Below, in pieces: positions 51,276 through 61,797 of a stretch of DNA of 64,000 nt (positions are counted from its first letter, which is position 1; each line of letters begins with the position of its first letter). Where the stretch lies: NCBI GenBank assembly GCA_947579665.1, contig OX388347.1:22746562-22810561 (forward strand), read 5' to 3'. The stretch comes from Sympetrum striolatum. Its lineage: Eukaryota; Arthropoda; Insecta; Odonata; Libellulidae. The translations under genes were made by a program, and so were the position numbers. The notes beneath the pieces were generated by a model that did no database searches, was not told where the DNA came from, and saw only the letters and a program-made list of their open reading frames with translations.

Positions 51276-52904
51276 ATCTCCCGTGTACGTATTTACCGGC
51301 GCCCGGTGAATTGGTCCGGGGGTAATCACAATGCGGGATATATTTTTGGGAAGTAGCACTCTAAAACATTCAAATGGCTCACAAGTGACTTAGGATTTAT
51401 TTGCATATCCTTAAATTGAGTCGCATTATTAGCATTATGTTTAAATTATATGCGTTATTAATTAAATTTCATATACTTATGACAATTTGTTATTCTGTTC
51501 CGGATGTGTGATATCACTAAGTTGTCCTTAATGAATTTAAGCTGAGGTAGATATGTTTAATCTATTGAATGGTTTTGCACGGAAACACTAATAGATTAGA
51601 TTTAAGTGCAGAAATATTCCAGTTCTGATATAACTTTGAACACGTGACGTATATAAGGGGAATTGAATCAGCAACAATTTACAGAATCAAATTAAATGTA
51701 TTTGCTATACGTATGTCTCGAATATCTGTTGATCAATAGAAGGATTGAGCTCAATAATATTTATTGTCTGCTGGTTCAGTAATGTATAGTTAAGAGAATG
51801 GCATTTATATTTTAATCGCCTCGTGTTTCTCAATAATTTCTGCAATAAAATAACAGATGAGCCTTCATGTTGCAAACAAAATCCATCAATATCTAATAAA
51901 TGGAAATACTTCTTTCCTCAGTATAGTTTGAACACATTCTAAATTAATAATAAGTAGATATGATATTTACGAACTATTCTGGAGATCAATAGAATCAAAT
52001 ACAGATATAAAAGGTGAGGTTAGTAACAATATACCTAATGCTTGTGAAATAATATCTACCATATTTATAAATGCTATTAAAAGTTTTAATCACTACATTA
52101 AGGCATTGCGAGATTGAAATAAAAAGCAAATACTAACTAAAAGACAGCTGAATCTCTAAACACTCGCTTTTATAAACCTTTCTTATAATATGTGCCTTAA
52201 ATAAATAAGTTCAGGTGGTTCCTTTCCTTTACTACAACAGTGGTACATCAACGCGGAAAGTTTGCGTTAGCTAACGTAAAAAGTCACAATTAAGTTCTAA
52301 CAATGTAGCATCAATAAGTAGGTAATCTATACAAATGATTGGATAATAGATTAAGAAAAATGTAAGGAAACTTATGCATTACAAAGAAGAATGAACTGGA
52401 GTAGAACGATATACGATCTTTAAGTTGTGGTCGAAGAAGTACGAAGTTGTATCGTCATTGAGTTCGCTCAAATATGTTTAAAGCAATAGGGTTCTACTTT
52501 GCTAAATCGAACATTCAATTCATTAACCGCCTAACTCCTAAATAATATATACCGCTTAGTAACAATACTGACAAGCTTAGACATACGATTGTTTTAAAAC
52601 GATGATGCAGAGGGAAATTAATTATTGTAAGTTTAGTTGGAAGTAATAGAAGAAGTAATGAAATTCTCTTTACCGTGGAGTTAATCTTCGAAAATTAATG
52701 CAGTATTATCTTTTAATTGGAGTGGAAATATTCAGTTAAGGAACCAAGAAATGTTACAAAGAGAATAGTTATTTAGTTCAACTTGATTTGAGTTTGATAA
52801 CTACTTGAAAATCATCTAATTGCTATTGTTATTCAAATTCAGTTAATCACTCCCTGAGTATATCTATCGACACAAAAATATATAATTATGAGTGATATGT
52901 AGCT
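51276..52904. other. AT-rich single-copy DNA right of the satellite
   Basis: No gene is recognised on either strand. A short GC-rich patch at 51,280-51,340 includes GGCGCCCGGTGAATTGGTCC. No satellite-derived monomers were seen, so the change from array to unique DNA is sharp, unlike the left side. Confidence 0.45.
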
Positions 52905-54090
52905 TGCATACTGCAAGCAGATCGCCAACACAAATTTCAAGTTGACATCATATCGAGAGGGTCCTCAATAGTAGAAAAAGTATTGAAAATATTCTTTAAC
53001 TTCGCTGCAATTTCTCCGTCCGGCATAATGTCCGGCTCCGTCCTGGTGATAATTACTATGCAGAAAAACAAAAAATCACAGTCTCTAACTATGTGTCAAA
53101 ACTCAGAAGAGAACTCAGAACAAAAAGCAGAAATATTGGCTGCAACTGCCTCAAACGACGTCCCACTTTTCCCTTATATTCCTTATGAGAGAATTTGTAA
53201 TATGCTCTGGCATCGAACCCAGGAACGGCATATTCTTATTTAATTTTTATTCTTAAACCAAGTCTTAATATTCATCTTCTATTTAAGCAAGAACTTCCTA
53301 TCATTTCGATAAGTGCATCAAAAAAATAATGAAAAGCTAACCAAATGTATTTTAAATGGACGGCATATTTACCGCCCGGCATCGAACCCGGGTCCTTTAC
53401 GTGATACTTGCTATACAACACAATAGAAGATCATCATCTCTAACTAGGTGTGAAAATTCAAGCAGAAATATTTGTTGCAACTGCCTCAAACGACGTTCTG
53501 CTTTTTCCTTATATTCCTTATGAGAGAAAAGTTATTGTGCTCTGGCATCGAACCCAGGAATAGTATTGTCTTATCTAAATTTTTTTCTTAAACCAATTCT
53601 TACTATACATCTTCTTGCCTAGCACGAACGTCCTATCATTACGAAAAAAGCATCAAAAAATATAATGAAAAGCTACTCCCATGTATTTTAAAGGGCAGAT
53701 ATTTGCATCGTCCTAGCATCGAACCCAGGATATTTTTTGTTATAGTCATGTATGTTTTCGATAGATCATGACCATATATATAGGCTCCTTGAGTTCTGAT
53801 TCTCTACCTATCCGGTAAGTATTTTTTTTTATTTCGGAAAATCAAAGCAATTCATTTAAATGGAAAAAGTTGGGACTTTGGGGCCCTCTGGAATCGAACC
53901 CATGACACTGAGGTTCAAAATCGAAATTTTTCTGGCGGTTACACGTTATGGTCAATACGTCGTAAAATTTTCAAGTCAATGACGCTTGTGGTTCAGGCTG
54001 TGAATTAGTATCCTATCTATCTATCTATCTATCTATATCCCTATATATATGAATGAATCCGGAGAAGCATCTATATATAATAGAAGATGT
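52905..54090 (+). repeat. composite T-arm-motif repeat, copy E (longest)
   Basis: ATCGAACCC motifs lie at 53,212, 53,381, 53,547, 53,718 and 53,893, giving spacings of 169, 166, 171 and 175 bp. A sixth, degraded monomer is at about 53,025. The types repeat in the order 1-2-1-2-3-4, so a 1-2 pair was duplicated relative to copies A and C. The copy ends with (CTAT)n at 54,013 and CCGGAGAAGCATCTATATAT, as in copy A. The open frame 54,049-54,303 starts in this tail and has no recognisable similarity. Confidence 0.8.
54013..54037 (+). repeat. (CTAT)n microsatellite
   Basis: About six CTAT units sit at the end of composite repeat copy E, homologous in position to the tract at 5822-5846. Confidence 0.9.
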
Positions 54091-54539
54091 AACAAAACTT
54101 GTTTAAAGGACAACAAAGGGGTGAAGATATTAATGCAGGAAGTGATCGCTGGATTTTATCAAATGTCTTATCGTGAAGATTACGTCTCTCGTCATTGCAG
54201 CATTAAAATACGAGATTTAGTACCACTCGATGTATATTTTATTGAATTGGATATAAATCAAGTGCCAGGAATGGGCAAAAATTATAATATTATTTCAAAA
54301 TAGTAGCAATCTTAACAATATATTCTATTTCACTAACCATTGCATTCCTTGATTTTATCTTTTTCCCAAACAAGGCGTTAAATGTACGAAAGAAAACAAA
54401 TACGTAGTTCTCACCGATACAACGAATGAGTTCGCCTTGAACTTGAAGAAAAGCGAGGCATAGGATTGAAGGCCATTGGGAGGCCATAAGTCCTCTTTTG
54501 TCATTGTTAGCATGAGCCTACTTCTTTTACCGATACCTC

Positions 54540-54629
54540 AAAAGTGAAAGCAACGGAAAAGGAAATGAAAACGATGCTTTGAAAACTCGAAATGAATTGA
54601 AGGACGTTGGAAACCCATTACTCGTCTAA
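54540..54629 (+). pseudogene. 30-codon repeat segment, left-arm copy
   Basis: This open segment reads KSESNGKGNENDALKTRNEL and then KDVGNPLLV and a TAA stop. Its right-arm counterpart (63,645-63,734, minus) has exactly the same length and ends at the same stop, while several residues differ. A degraded relative lies just upstream at about 54,405-54,490 and has lost its frame. A third relative follows at 54,667. I do not recognise the family. The piece may be the last exon of a small gene or a decayed tandem exon. Confidence 0.35.
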
Positions 54630-54666
54630 GAATCATTGTTTACGTGATCATAGCTTCTTTTTACAG

Positions 54667-54792
54667 TGCTTTGAAAGTGAAAGCAACGGTGAATGGAAGC
54701 AAAATATAAATAGATATTGGAAAGAGCTCATCAAAGAAAGCGAAACTGCAGTTCTGCGTCTAATCACAGAAAAATACAGAAAAAGAGAAATT
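54667..54792 (+). other. candidate internal exon, left-arm copy
   Basis: An AGCTTCTTTTTACAG acceptor-like site precedes it and GTATGT follows at 54,793. In frame it reads FESESNGEWKQNINRYWKEL, then IKESETAVLRLITEKYRK. It resembles the preceding 30-codon segment (ESESNG...ELxxxx...LL), so the region seems built from tandemly duplicated exon-like units. The right-arm equivalent is 63,481-63,607. Both splice-like sites are kept in both arms, but exon length differs by one base, so at least one copy may be out of frame. Confidence 0.35.
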
Positions 54793-55101
54793 GTATGTCT
54801 GACCATTGCATTACTGTGCTGTACAAATTATTCTCCATCAATTTACCCTAAATTGAGAATGACAACAGATAGCAACTTACTACACAGTCGTTCAGATTTT
54901 TTGTGATGCTCAAAGTTCTTATGAAATACTTTTCTTTCACCCCCAAAACTATTGATCAGGAAATCACTTAATTGATAGTCTGTTCCACAGGTTATTATAA
55001 TATGATACACTATGTGATAAAAACTTCGCAGTCCATAATGTGAGCATATTTTCAAAGTACGCGATATTAGAGATTTATATAAAAATATATATTCTGCTTA
55101 C

Positions 55102-55225
55102 TTAAGCTGAAGCTCGAATCCACTGGCTTCTACCATCGAAGGATCTCCTGTACGACTTTCACTTCTAGAAGACGCCAATGAGCCATACGGCAGTGCAATA
55201 TCGGTGCGAAAGGTATTGCCTCCCA
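55102..55225 (-). other. candidate exon with GTAAGC donor, left-arm copy
   Basis: On the minus strand an open frame reads TDIALPYGSLASSRSESRTG, then DPSMVEASGFELQL, up to a GTAAGC site (55,096-55,101). The right-arm copy (to 63,167) keeps SSRSESRTGDPSMVE and the donor but has two stops further upstream. A conserved donor and frame in both arms suggest an ancestral exon; the function is unknown. Confidence 0.3.
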
Positions 55226-56313
55226 AACAATGAAAAATGATAAATTCCAAATTAATAAATTATATAAGGAATAAAATCAGAAATATGTTCTAATCTAAAG
55301 CCATGCGAATCTAAGACGAAACGAGTAATCTGAAAAATACCTATTTCCTTTCATTTGGAACCGTTGACCAAACAGTTTGAAATATCTTGTTACGTCATCG
55401 CACAATATTAATTAAATAATAGCTAATAATAATTAACATTTAAAGAATCCTTGATTTAACTCTTAGATACTGGCTGAAGATATTGAAATCATGACACGAA
55501 ACAAAGACTTTAATATCAGTACTAATCCGTACCATATCGAACAATATTCATAAATTGATCAAGCTTAATTTAAATTGCAATTAAACTTTAGGAAATAAAT
55601 ATGGTTTAGATTATGAAATAATGCCAATTAAATTTAGAATTACGTTGTTAAAGATTACAAGGAACTGGGGAACTATAGTAACTAAAATTTCTGAAAATTC
55701 TTCAAAATTGATAAACACCAGAAGAGTATTCAAAACCCGTGAAATGTTAAAGTAAACCTTGAAATTTGAAGATAAATAAGTAATAAATATGGTTACATCT
55801 ACGAACAATATTGAGAATAAGTTTAAAAAATAACGACCGCCGACGGGAATTAATATTACAAATTGGTACAATATGGAATAGAATTTCTGAAAATATTATG
55901 CTAAATTTAAACCCTTATTATAATAATTAGACACATATTCGGTTTTGATTATGATATAATGAATTTAATTTTGAAGATGACAAAGTCATTTTTATTTCGA
56001 AACAGTTACAAATTCTGAAATTTAAGCCACAGAAACGATTATAAATAAATTTTAGAATGATTTATTAATGTAGTCGATGCCTTTGATATGAATGAATATA
56101 TTAAAGTTTTATTCAACTGCTGATTTCCTTTTAAATTCAAACCAGGATTTCCGTAATGTTTATGCGTGGCACATACGATCTAAACAAAGCCTAAAAATTG
56201 TCAGAAGGTCTAATTGGAAGACATATTTAAGTAAAACTACGTATTGAACTGTTGATAAAATACGGAAGGATGGAATTCTAAACGGAAATCTGATTTCTTT
56301 GAAAATTGAAAAC

Positions 56314-56499
56314 TCATCCATTAAAACTGCACCGAATTTGAGTCCTGGCTCTTTCGGAGCTTTTTCTTCCGTTTCTTAAATTCAATTTCAACTTGTTGCT
56401 CGAAAAGAAAAGGAAGTTGATATTTGCATGACCTTTAACTTTCAAATCAAATTTCCGATGACGACTTGAAATTAATTTATCAAATTTCCAAAAAAGCAT
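56314..56499 (-). other. conserved open segment in the left arm, unrecognised
   Basis: The 61-codon minus-strand frame contains ISSRHRKFDLKVKG and NKLKLNLRNGRKSSE. The right arm encodes a related segment at 62,200-62,339 plus (ISSRHRRFVLNVKN, NTLKLKLRNERKNSE) followed by a stop. The sequence is basic and low in complexity. Conservation may simply reflect the recent duplication, so I do not call it a gene. Confidence 0.25.
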
Positions 56500-56798
56500 C
56501 GCTCAATATTGAATCGGAAACTAATTTGGTGTGAAATAATTGTTATACTCATTAAATGGATATCACAAATTAATATCATTATAACATTTTGATAGACGCG
56601 AGAAGACCGGAAATACTACTGCGAATGAAAAAGAAATACATTTCACGTAGATATAAAGACGATATAAATCTATTCCACTATATTACTCTTCTAATATATT
56701 AATTTAATACATTCTATAAGTAAATTAAAACTGAAAAGCTACGATGCGTCAACACTTTCCGTTAAAATTCAAACCCCGATCCTCCCTTGTTTATGTGA

Positions 56799-56806
56799 TG
56801 ACGTCA
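56799..56806. promoter_or_regulatory. TGACGTCA palindrome (CRE-like), left arm
   Basis: A perfect TGACGTCA octamer, the consensus site of CREB/ATF bZIP proteins, lies next to a GTAAGTGCA donor-like sequence on the minus strand. The same arrangement is present in the right arm at 61,790-61,797. No open promoter is evident beside it, so a regulatory role is only a possibility. Confidence 0.35.
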
Positions 56807-57593
56807 TGCACTTACCGATGCATAATAATTAACGACAGAACTATTTTAAAAATATATTCAAATAAAACATGTCATACTACCGGGCATAATTTAGGAAAAC
56901 GGTAGTTCAGATCTGTATGTTTGGCAAATTGAAAATACAAGCGGCAAAGCCGAGTTCGAGGTTTTATCGGAATTTTTCTTTCTTTTATTACATTTAAATT
57001 CAGAGTATAACTCGCACGGTTTCGGAGGTAATTTTAATTTTCACAAACGCCTTACACGAAGAATTACTATCAAAGAATTTATCGTTATCTCAGAAGTAGG
57101 ACTACTTCTAAATACCCTCAATTCCACGCGATGACATACAAAAGAAAAAATGTATGCCTTTTACATTCGGGCATTAACTCGGCAAAGGCAAACCTATAGA
57201 TTCCGGTTTCTCGAGAAGAATAGGCTTGAACCGGTTTCTAGTCCCGGCAACATTCCATTCTTATTCTCAAACTGTGATAATATGTCGAAGGAACTGTCTT
57301 AGATTACTATTTACACGCAAAAATATTTACTTAATTCGCTAATCACCATCGATAACGAGCTTTTACACCGGAGAACGTACTTAGGAAATTGTATTAATCA
57401 GTTTCGGTGCTTCATAAAACGATTAATGTCATCTCATTAATTCACCCTAAATTAAAATCAATCATAATATGAAACAAATGATTGGTCGTAAAATAATATT
57501 ACACAAAGAAAAAACTTAAATTCTCAAATTCGCCAACACACATTAGCAATATTTTCTCAGACAATACCTAATTAAGTATTTAATGAGACTTAC

Positions 57594-57636
57594 CATTAAC
57601 TGGAAATCCTGGGTTACAACGTTGGACGTTGAACAT
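57594..57636 (-). other. candidate first coding exon, left-arm copy
   Basis: Minus-strand ATG at 57,634-57,636 opens MFNVQRCNPGFPVN and one extra base before GTAAGT (57,588-57,593). The right-arm copy opens MFNVHSCHMGFPVM and stops at the same donor, but is one base shorter, so the splice phase differs. A promoter-like block lies upstream. At 14 codons the coding evidence is thin. Confidence 0.3.
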
Positions 57637-57639
57637 GAC

Positions 57640-57840
57640 AACGAATTTCAACTGTTTTTCAAACACAGGTTGTCAGCACGACCTCGCTCGCAGAAGTCCA
57701 GGCAGCAAATGACGAAAAAGCCGTCCGCGCAACCGTTAAACAATACAGCTGTCACCTTATTGGTCCAAATTTAACCGCCTTTCAACTTGGCCCCACCCAC
57801 CAACCGCCATGGAAATTTTCCACTGCGAACGATAGCAATT
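57640..57840 (-). promoter_or_regulatory. candidate promoter block, left arm (minus)
   Basis: This is GC-richer than its surroundings. On the minus strand it has a GGTGGGTGGGGCC motif (a weak GC box), then GACCAATAAG (CCAAT box) about 30 bp downstream, then a GGTTGCGCGGACGG stretch and the ATG segment. The right-arm copy has stronger versions of both motifs. No TATA box is clear. Confidence 0.35.
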
Positions 57841-58390
57841 ATATTTTAACGAATTTATTAAAGTATCATTATAGATAAATATTTAATTTATTCGTAGATT
57901 GCAATTATTTTGTTTAAATTTCGCGAAATCGTCGAAGTGCTGGATCTTAAAATATCACAGTTTGCATAATCTAAATATTTTATGTTCTTAAGAAAATATT
58001 TATATTTGGATCTGGATATTTAAGATGATTAGGTTTTTCTTATTTCCGAAAATGAAATAATGATTTACAATTTAATATTACAGCTATTCATCCAGAAAGA
58101 GAAAAATGTAACAATTATATCGATGTAATACATTGACGCACAGTTACTAACAAGATTTGATCGCAAGGATACGTTTTGAGGTAAAGCAGTGCAGTATTTC
58201 AAGAAATGACGTCCGTTTTACGAATAAAGCCGAGAAACCTATATTTTACTCTTATAAATTCCTTTTTAAGATACCAATTCGCTCGCAAATTCCAACACGT
58301 ATTCTACGATGTCAACCAAAGATGCTTTTTATAAAGCAAAACATTTAAACAAGATATATAAGTGGATCGAATGATACATTTAACAGTTAT

Positions 58391-60189
58391 GTGGAGGTCC
58401 CGGAAACTTCGGCAATATCTGGTATCTTCACTCGCAGTATTAATGGTTCACAAATACACTAAAGTAGCAAGATGAAACAACTGACAACGAAGAAGTGGTT
58501 TTGATAGATTTCTTCTTTGACATTCATATTTCACTACCGATAAAAATTACTATACTTGACCGCCATAATCAAGAGTTAATAAGTGTCTTTAGATTAATCA
58601 TCCAATGATATATCCTTCCTTGAAAGTACTGTCAATCGCGTCATGGTAACATTACTATATAATCGCGAACACGAATAAATTTGCATTCAGAATTCGATAT
58701 CATTGTAGTGGCCTAGGTGATTGTGTCCTAACCCTCGAGGTGGATACGTAAGTCTCACATACACGTAGATTAAGATAAAATTCAAAGCACATATCATCAT
58801 CATTGTACTTACTTTCAAATCTTGCATTTTGTGATCGTAAGCTGAACGAAAGATACCCAATTCGTACAGCTCCAGCGTGAAATCAATCAATCATGAGGTT
58901 TTCTATCTTGACTATTCTTATATCGCAGATTTAGAATAATGCACTTTTCAACACTTACTTTTGGTAAGGTCAGGTCGAGAGCTTCAACTCTTGATTTTAG
59001 ATTCCACACTCATTCTCTTCCGTGGCACATGTTTCACACTCACAATCAAGAAATACAGAAGTTCAAGCAACATTGTTAACTTTCAACAAGCGAACTGTGC
59101 ACAGATGAACATTTATAACCTCTTAAAGATCCATCTGACATTAGATTTCACACAGGTCCTCGCTTAAATCGTGAGGTTAATACGCAGCCCTTTTACTTCA
59201 GCACTAAGCACTCACGGGAAACAAAGCTATTTCCCTCCATTACTCACCGCCTCAGAAACGCGACTTGCGTACTTCATATTTTCGATGACAATCGGAATTC
59301 TCTTAAGGCGTGGTGCTTAATCACCTCGTGATGGAGAGCGGAAACGCTGAAATGGCGTTCTAGAGTTGGAATACCATTTAAAGTGCTTGTAAGTGTTCAT
59401 ATTCGTGGAATAAGTTTGATAACAGTGCTTCAGATAGTGTAATTTCTCAATTTACTCTCTGTGAGTGTATAACTGAGTGCTACGTAAAAACGTTCTGTAG
59501 AATAATCAAATTTTAGCAGATATTTTCTTGAAAACCCGCCATTTTTGTCGACACGAAAGTAGTGTGAAAGTACTTGATACCAGTTCTGCGACAAAAAAAC
59601 TTGTTAGATTTCATCCCATTGCAGAATTATTACTTTGAATTGCGATCGTAGTGTTTAAAGACGTTAAGTTGTTGATTTCCAAGTGTTTGATGTTAATTTC
59701 GCCATTTCTTTTCGTTATCTGATTACCTTATTTAACTCGTGGTTAGAAAGTTGCATACTAGGACAGCTTCTTGGCTGGTTTTTCTAGTATTGTTAACAAT
59801 TAACGAAGACCAGTCAAGTAATAACGATGTAACTGTCGATCAGTGACTTCCTTGAATAATAGTGGACACGTGTATTATTACAAATCGGCGTAGCAATCAT
59901 CAACGAGACTGGCACTCAATTTGAATGTATTTCATATCGCAGTTCTAAGAGCTCGGAATCCTTCCATCAAACTACATTTACCATCGACGCAAGATGGAGG
60001 TCATGTAAGTACGATGAGAGTGGTATTTGTATTAATTTGAATGGCTATGAATGCACTTCATTGATTAGAAATGAGATATTCATACATGCTGATTTACCTC
60101 TCATAGAGCAAATTTCTTTCTATTCTAGAATATTTCGTGTTGCCTTGAGTGGTCAATAATACTTTCCTGGTTAGTAAATTATTATATTA
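58391..60189. other. spacer between the inverted arms
   Basis: The 1.8 kb between the arms shows no convincing inverted partner. It holds no long open frame. Near its right end a possible short first exon is seen (59,994-60,004). An E-box CACGTG lies at about 59,867. If the arms carry divergent transcripts, this spacer and the inner arms are their shared upstream region. Confidence 0.45.
59994..60004 (+). other. possible start codon and splice donor in the spacer
   Basis: CGCAAGATGGAGGTCATGTAAGT contains an ATG in a fair context, 11 coding bases and a strong GTAAGT donor at 60,005. That arrangement is common for a first coding exon with a phase-2 intron. No downstream exon was identified, so this is weak. 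Confidence 0.2.
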
Positions 60190-60744
60190 TATTGTAATTC
60201 GTTAATATCAGCGTTTAATGTATCATCCAATCAACTTATACAACTCGTTTTAATGATTCTGCTTCATTAAAAGTATCTTTGGAAGACATAGTGGCGTGTT
60301 TGGTCAGCGAGAGAAACGGTATTTTAAAGAGGAATTTATATGAGGTTTTTCCGCTTTACTCGTAAACATGGAAGTCATTTCTTGAAATTCTGCACTTCTT
60401 TTGTTCAAAATTTATCCTTGCAATGAATTCTTTTTAGTAGTTGTGCGTAAATTAATTACATCGATATGATTACTACATTTTTCTCTTTCGGGATGAATGG
60501 TTATGATATTAGTTTGCAAATCTTTATTTCATTTTTGAATTTAAAGAACCCAAAACTCTTGAATATCCGGAACCATATATAGATGTTATTTAAGAACATA
60601 TAATATTTAGAATTTGCAAACTTTGATATTTTTCGATCCAGCAATTCGACGATTTCGCGAAATTAAAAAAAATAATTATAATCAACGAAAAACATAAATT
60701 ATATAATGATACTTTACTAAATTCCTTGAAATACAACTGCTATC

Positions 60745-60938
60745 GTTAGCAATGGAAAATTTTCATGAAGGTTGGTGGGCGGGGCCAAGTTGAAAAATAT
60801 TCAAATTTGGGCCAATCAGGTGACAGCACTATCGTTCATCGGTTGCGCGGTCGGTTTTTTCGTCAGTTACTGCCAGGATTTCTGCAAGCGAGGTCATGCT
60901 GACAACCTGTGTTTGAAAAACAGCTGAAATTCGTTGCC
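60745..60938 (+). promoter_or_regulatory. candidate promoter block, right arm (plus)
   Basis: A GC box GGTGGGCGGGGCC (60,774-60,786) and a CCAAT box GGCCAATCAGG (about 60,810-60,820) lie 25-30 bp apart, in an otherwise AT-rich region. They are followed by GGTTGCGCGGTCGG and, 120 bp on, the ATG of the candidate first exon. The order and orientation mirror the left-arm copy, so the two would fire away from the spacer. Confidence 0.4.
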
Positions 60939-60980
60939 ATGTTCAACGTCCATAGTTGTCACATGGGATTTCCAGTTATG
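60939..60980 (+). other. candidate first coding exon, right-arm copy
   Basis: ATG at 60,939 opens MFNVHSCHMGFPVM, ending directly at GTAAGT (60,981). It sits 120-160 bp downstream of the GC and CCAAT motifs. The homologous left-arm segment is one base longer. I recognise no protein family. Confidence 0.3.
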
Positions 60981-61541
60981 GTAAGTCTCATTTAATACTT
61001 TATTAGGTATTATCTGAAAAAATATTGCTAAAGTATGTTGGTAAATTAAAGAATTTAAGTTTATTCCTTGTGTAATATCAGTATAAGACGTATCATTTGT
61101 TTCATATTGTGATTGATTTTAATTTAGGGTGAGTGAATGAGATGACCTTGTTCTGTTTATTTAGCACCGGAACTTATTTATACGATTCGTGAAGCACAAT
61201 TTCCGGTTTAAAAGCTCGTTAAGCATGGTCATTAGCGGATCAAGTAAACATGTTCGCGTGTAAAAAGGAATCTAAGACAGTTCCTTTGACATATTATGAC
61301 AGTTTGAGGGTAAGAAAGGAATTTCGCAGGGTCTGGGAACCGGTTCTCTCCAATCCTTCTCGAGAAATCGGAGTTTAAAGGTTTGCCTACGTCAACTCAA
61401 TACCCGAATGTAAGAGCCAAACATTTTTCCTTTGATTTTTATGCTTCGGTAACTGCAAATATGTCATCCCGTGGGGATTACGGTATTCTTGCTTCAGTGA
61501 TTACGAGAATAAGTTTATTTTTGGTTCAAGATTGTACTTAA

Positions 61542-61780
61542 TTGTCTAAGGCGATTGTGAAAACTGAAACTGCCTTTTTATTAGCGTCCGAAACCGAACC
61601 AGTTACACTGAATTTGCATAAAAGAAACGAGAGAAAAATTCAGATGAAGCCTCGACTTTGCCGTATGTTTTTTCAATATTCCAAGAATACAGATCTCAAT
61701 TCCCATTTTCCTCCGTTTATACAACATGTTTTATCTGAATATATTTTTAAAATGGTTCGGTCGTTAATTTTTATGCTTCG
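61542..61780 (+). other. candidate exon ending at GTAAGT, right arm
   Basis: An 80-codon open frame ends HVLSEYIFKMVRSLIFMLR directly before GGTAAGTGCA; its stop codon lies within the donor. The left-arm copy keeps a related end (HVLFEYIFKIVLSLIIMHR) and the same donor, but has a stop further upstream. There is no natural start at 61,542, so if it is coding it is an internal exon. The family is unknown. Confidence 0.3.
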
Positions 61781-61789
61781 GTAAGTGCA

Positions 61790-61797
61790 TGACGTCA
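61790..61797. promoter_or_regulatory. TGACGTCA palindrome (CRE-like), right arm
   Basis: The octamer is identical to the one at 56,799-56,806 and, like it, lies a few bases after a GTAAGT donor-like site. It is retained in both arms despite the divergence around it. Confidence 0.35.

Larger units (their letters stand above)
54270..58390 (+). repeat. large inverted duplication, left arm
   Basis: This arm is matched in reverse complement by about 60,190-64,000. Landmark pairs, from outside in: CAAAATAGTAG at 54,290 with CTACTATTTTG at 63,961; the AGTGATTT/GATAGTCTGTTCC region near 54,970 and 63,300; the exon-like CGTACAGGAGATCCTTCGAT near 55,140 and 63,120; TGACGTCA at 56,799 and 61,790; the CCAAT-containing block near 57,600-57,830 and 60,745-60,985; and GATCGAATGATACATTTAAC near 58,365 against 60,217. 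Identity looks near 90% in the CCAAT block and lower elsewhere, with many indels. The outer boundary is near 54,270, just inside composite copy E. Confidence 0.88.

Noticed and set aside
51240..52262. Library-adaptor contamination, because ACAGTGGTACATCAACGCGG resembles a cDNA template-switch primer
   Set aside because: The match has several mismatches and an insertion, and the sequence recurs as diverged inverted copies that look like element ends.
54049..54303. 84-codon open frame overlapping the end of composite repeat copy E
   Set aside because: It starts inside repeat tail sequence and ends in the inverted arm, so it spans a junction of unrelated sequences.
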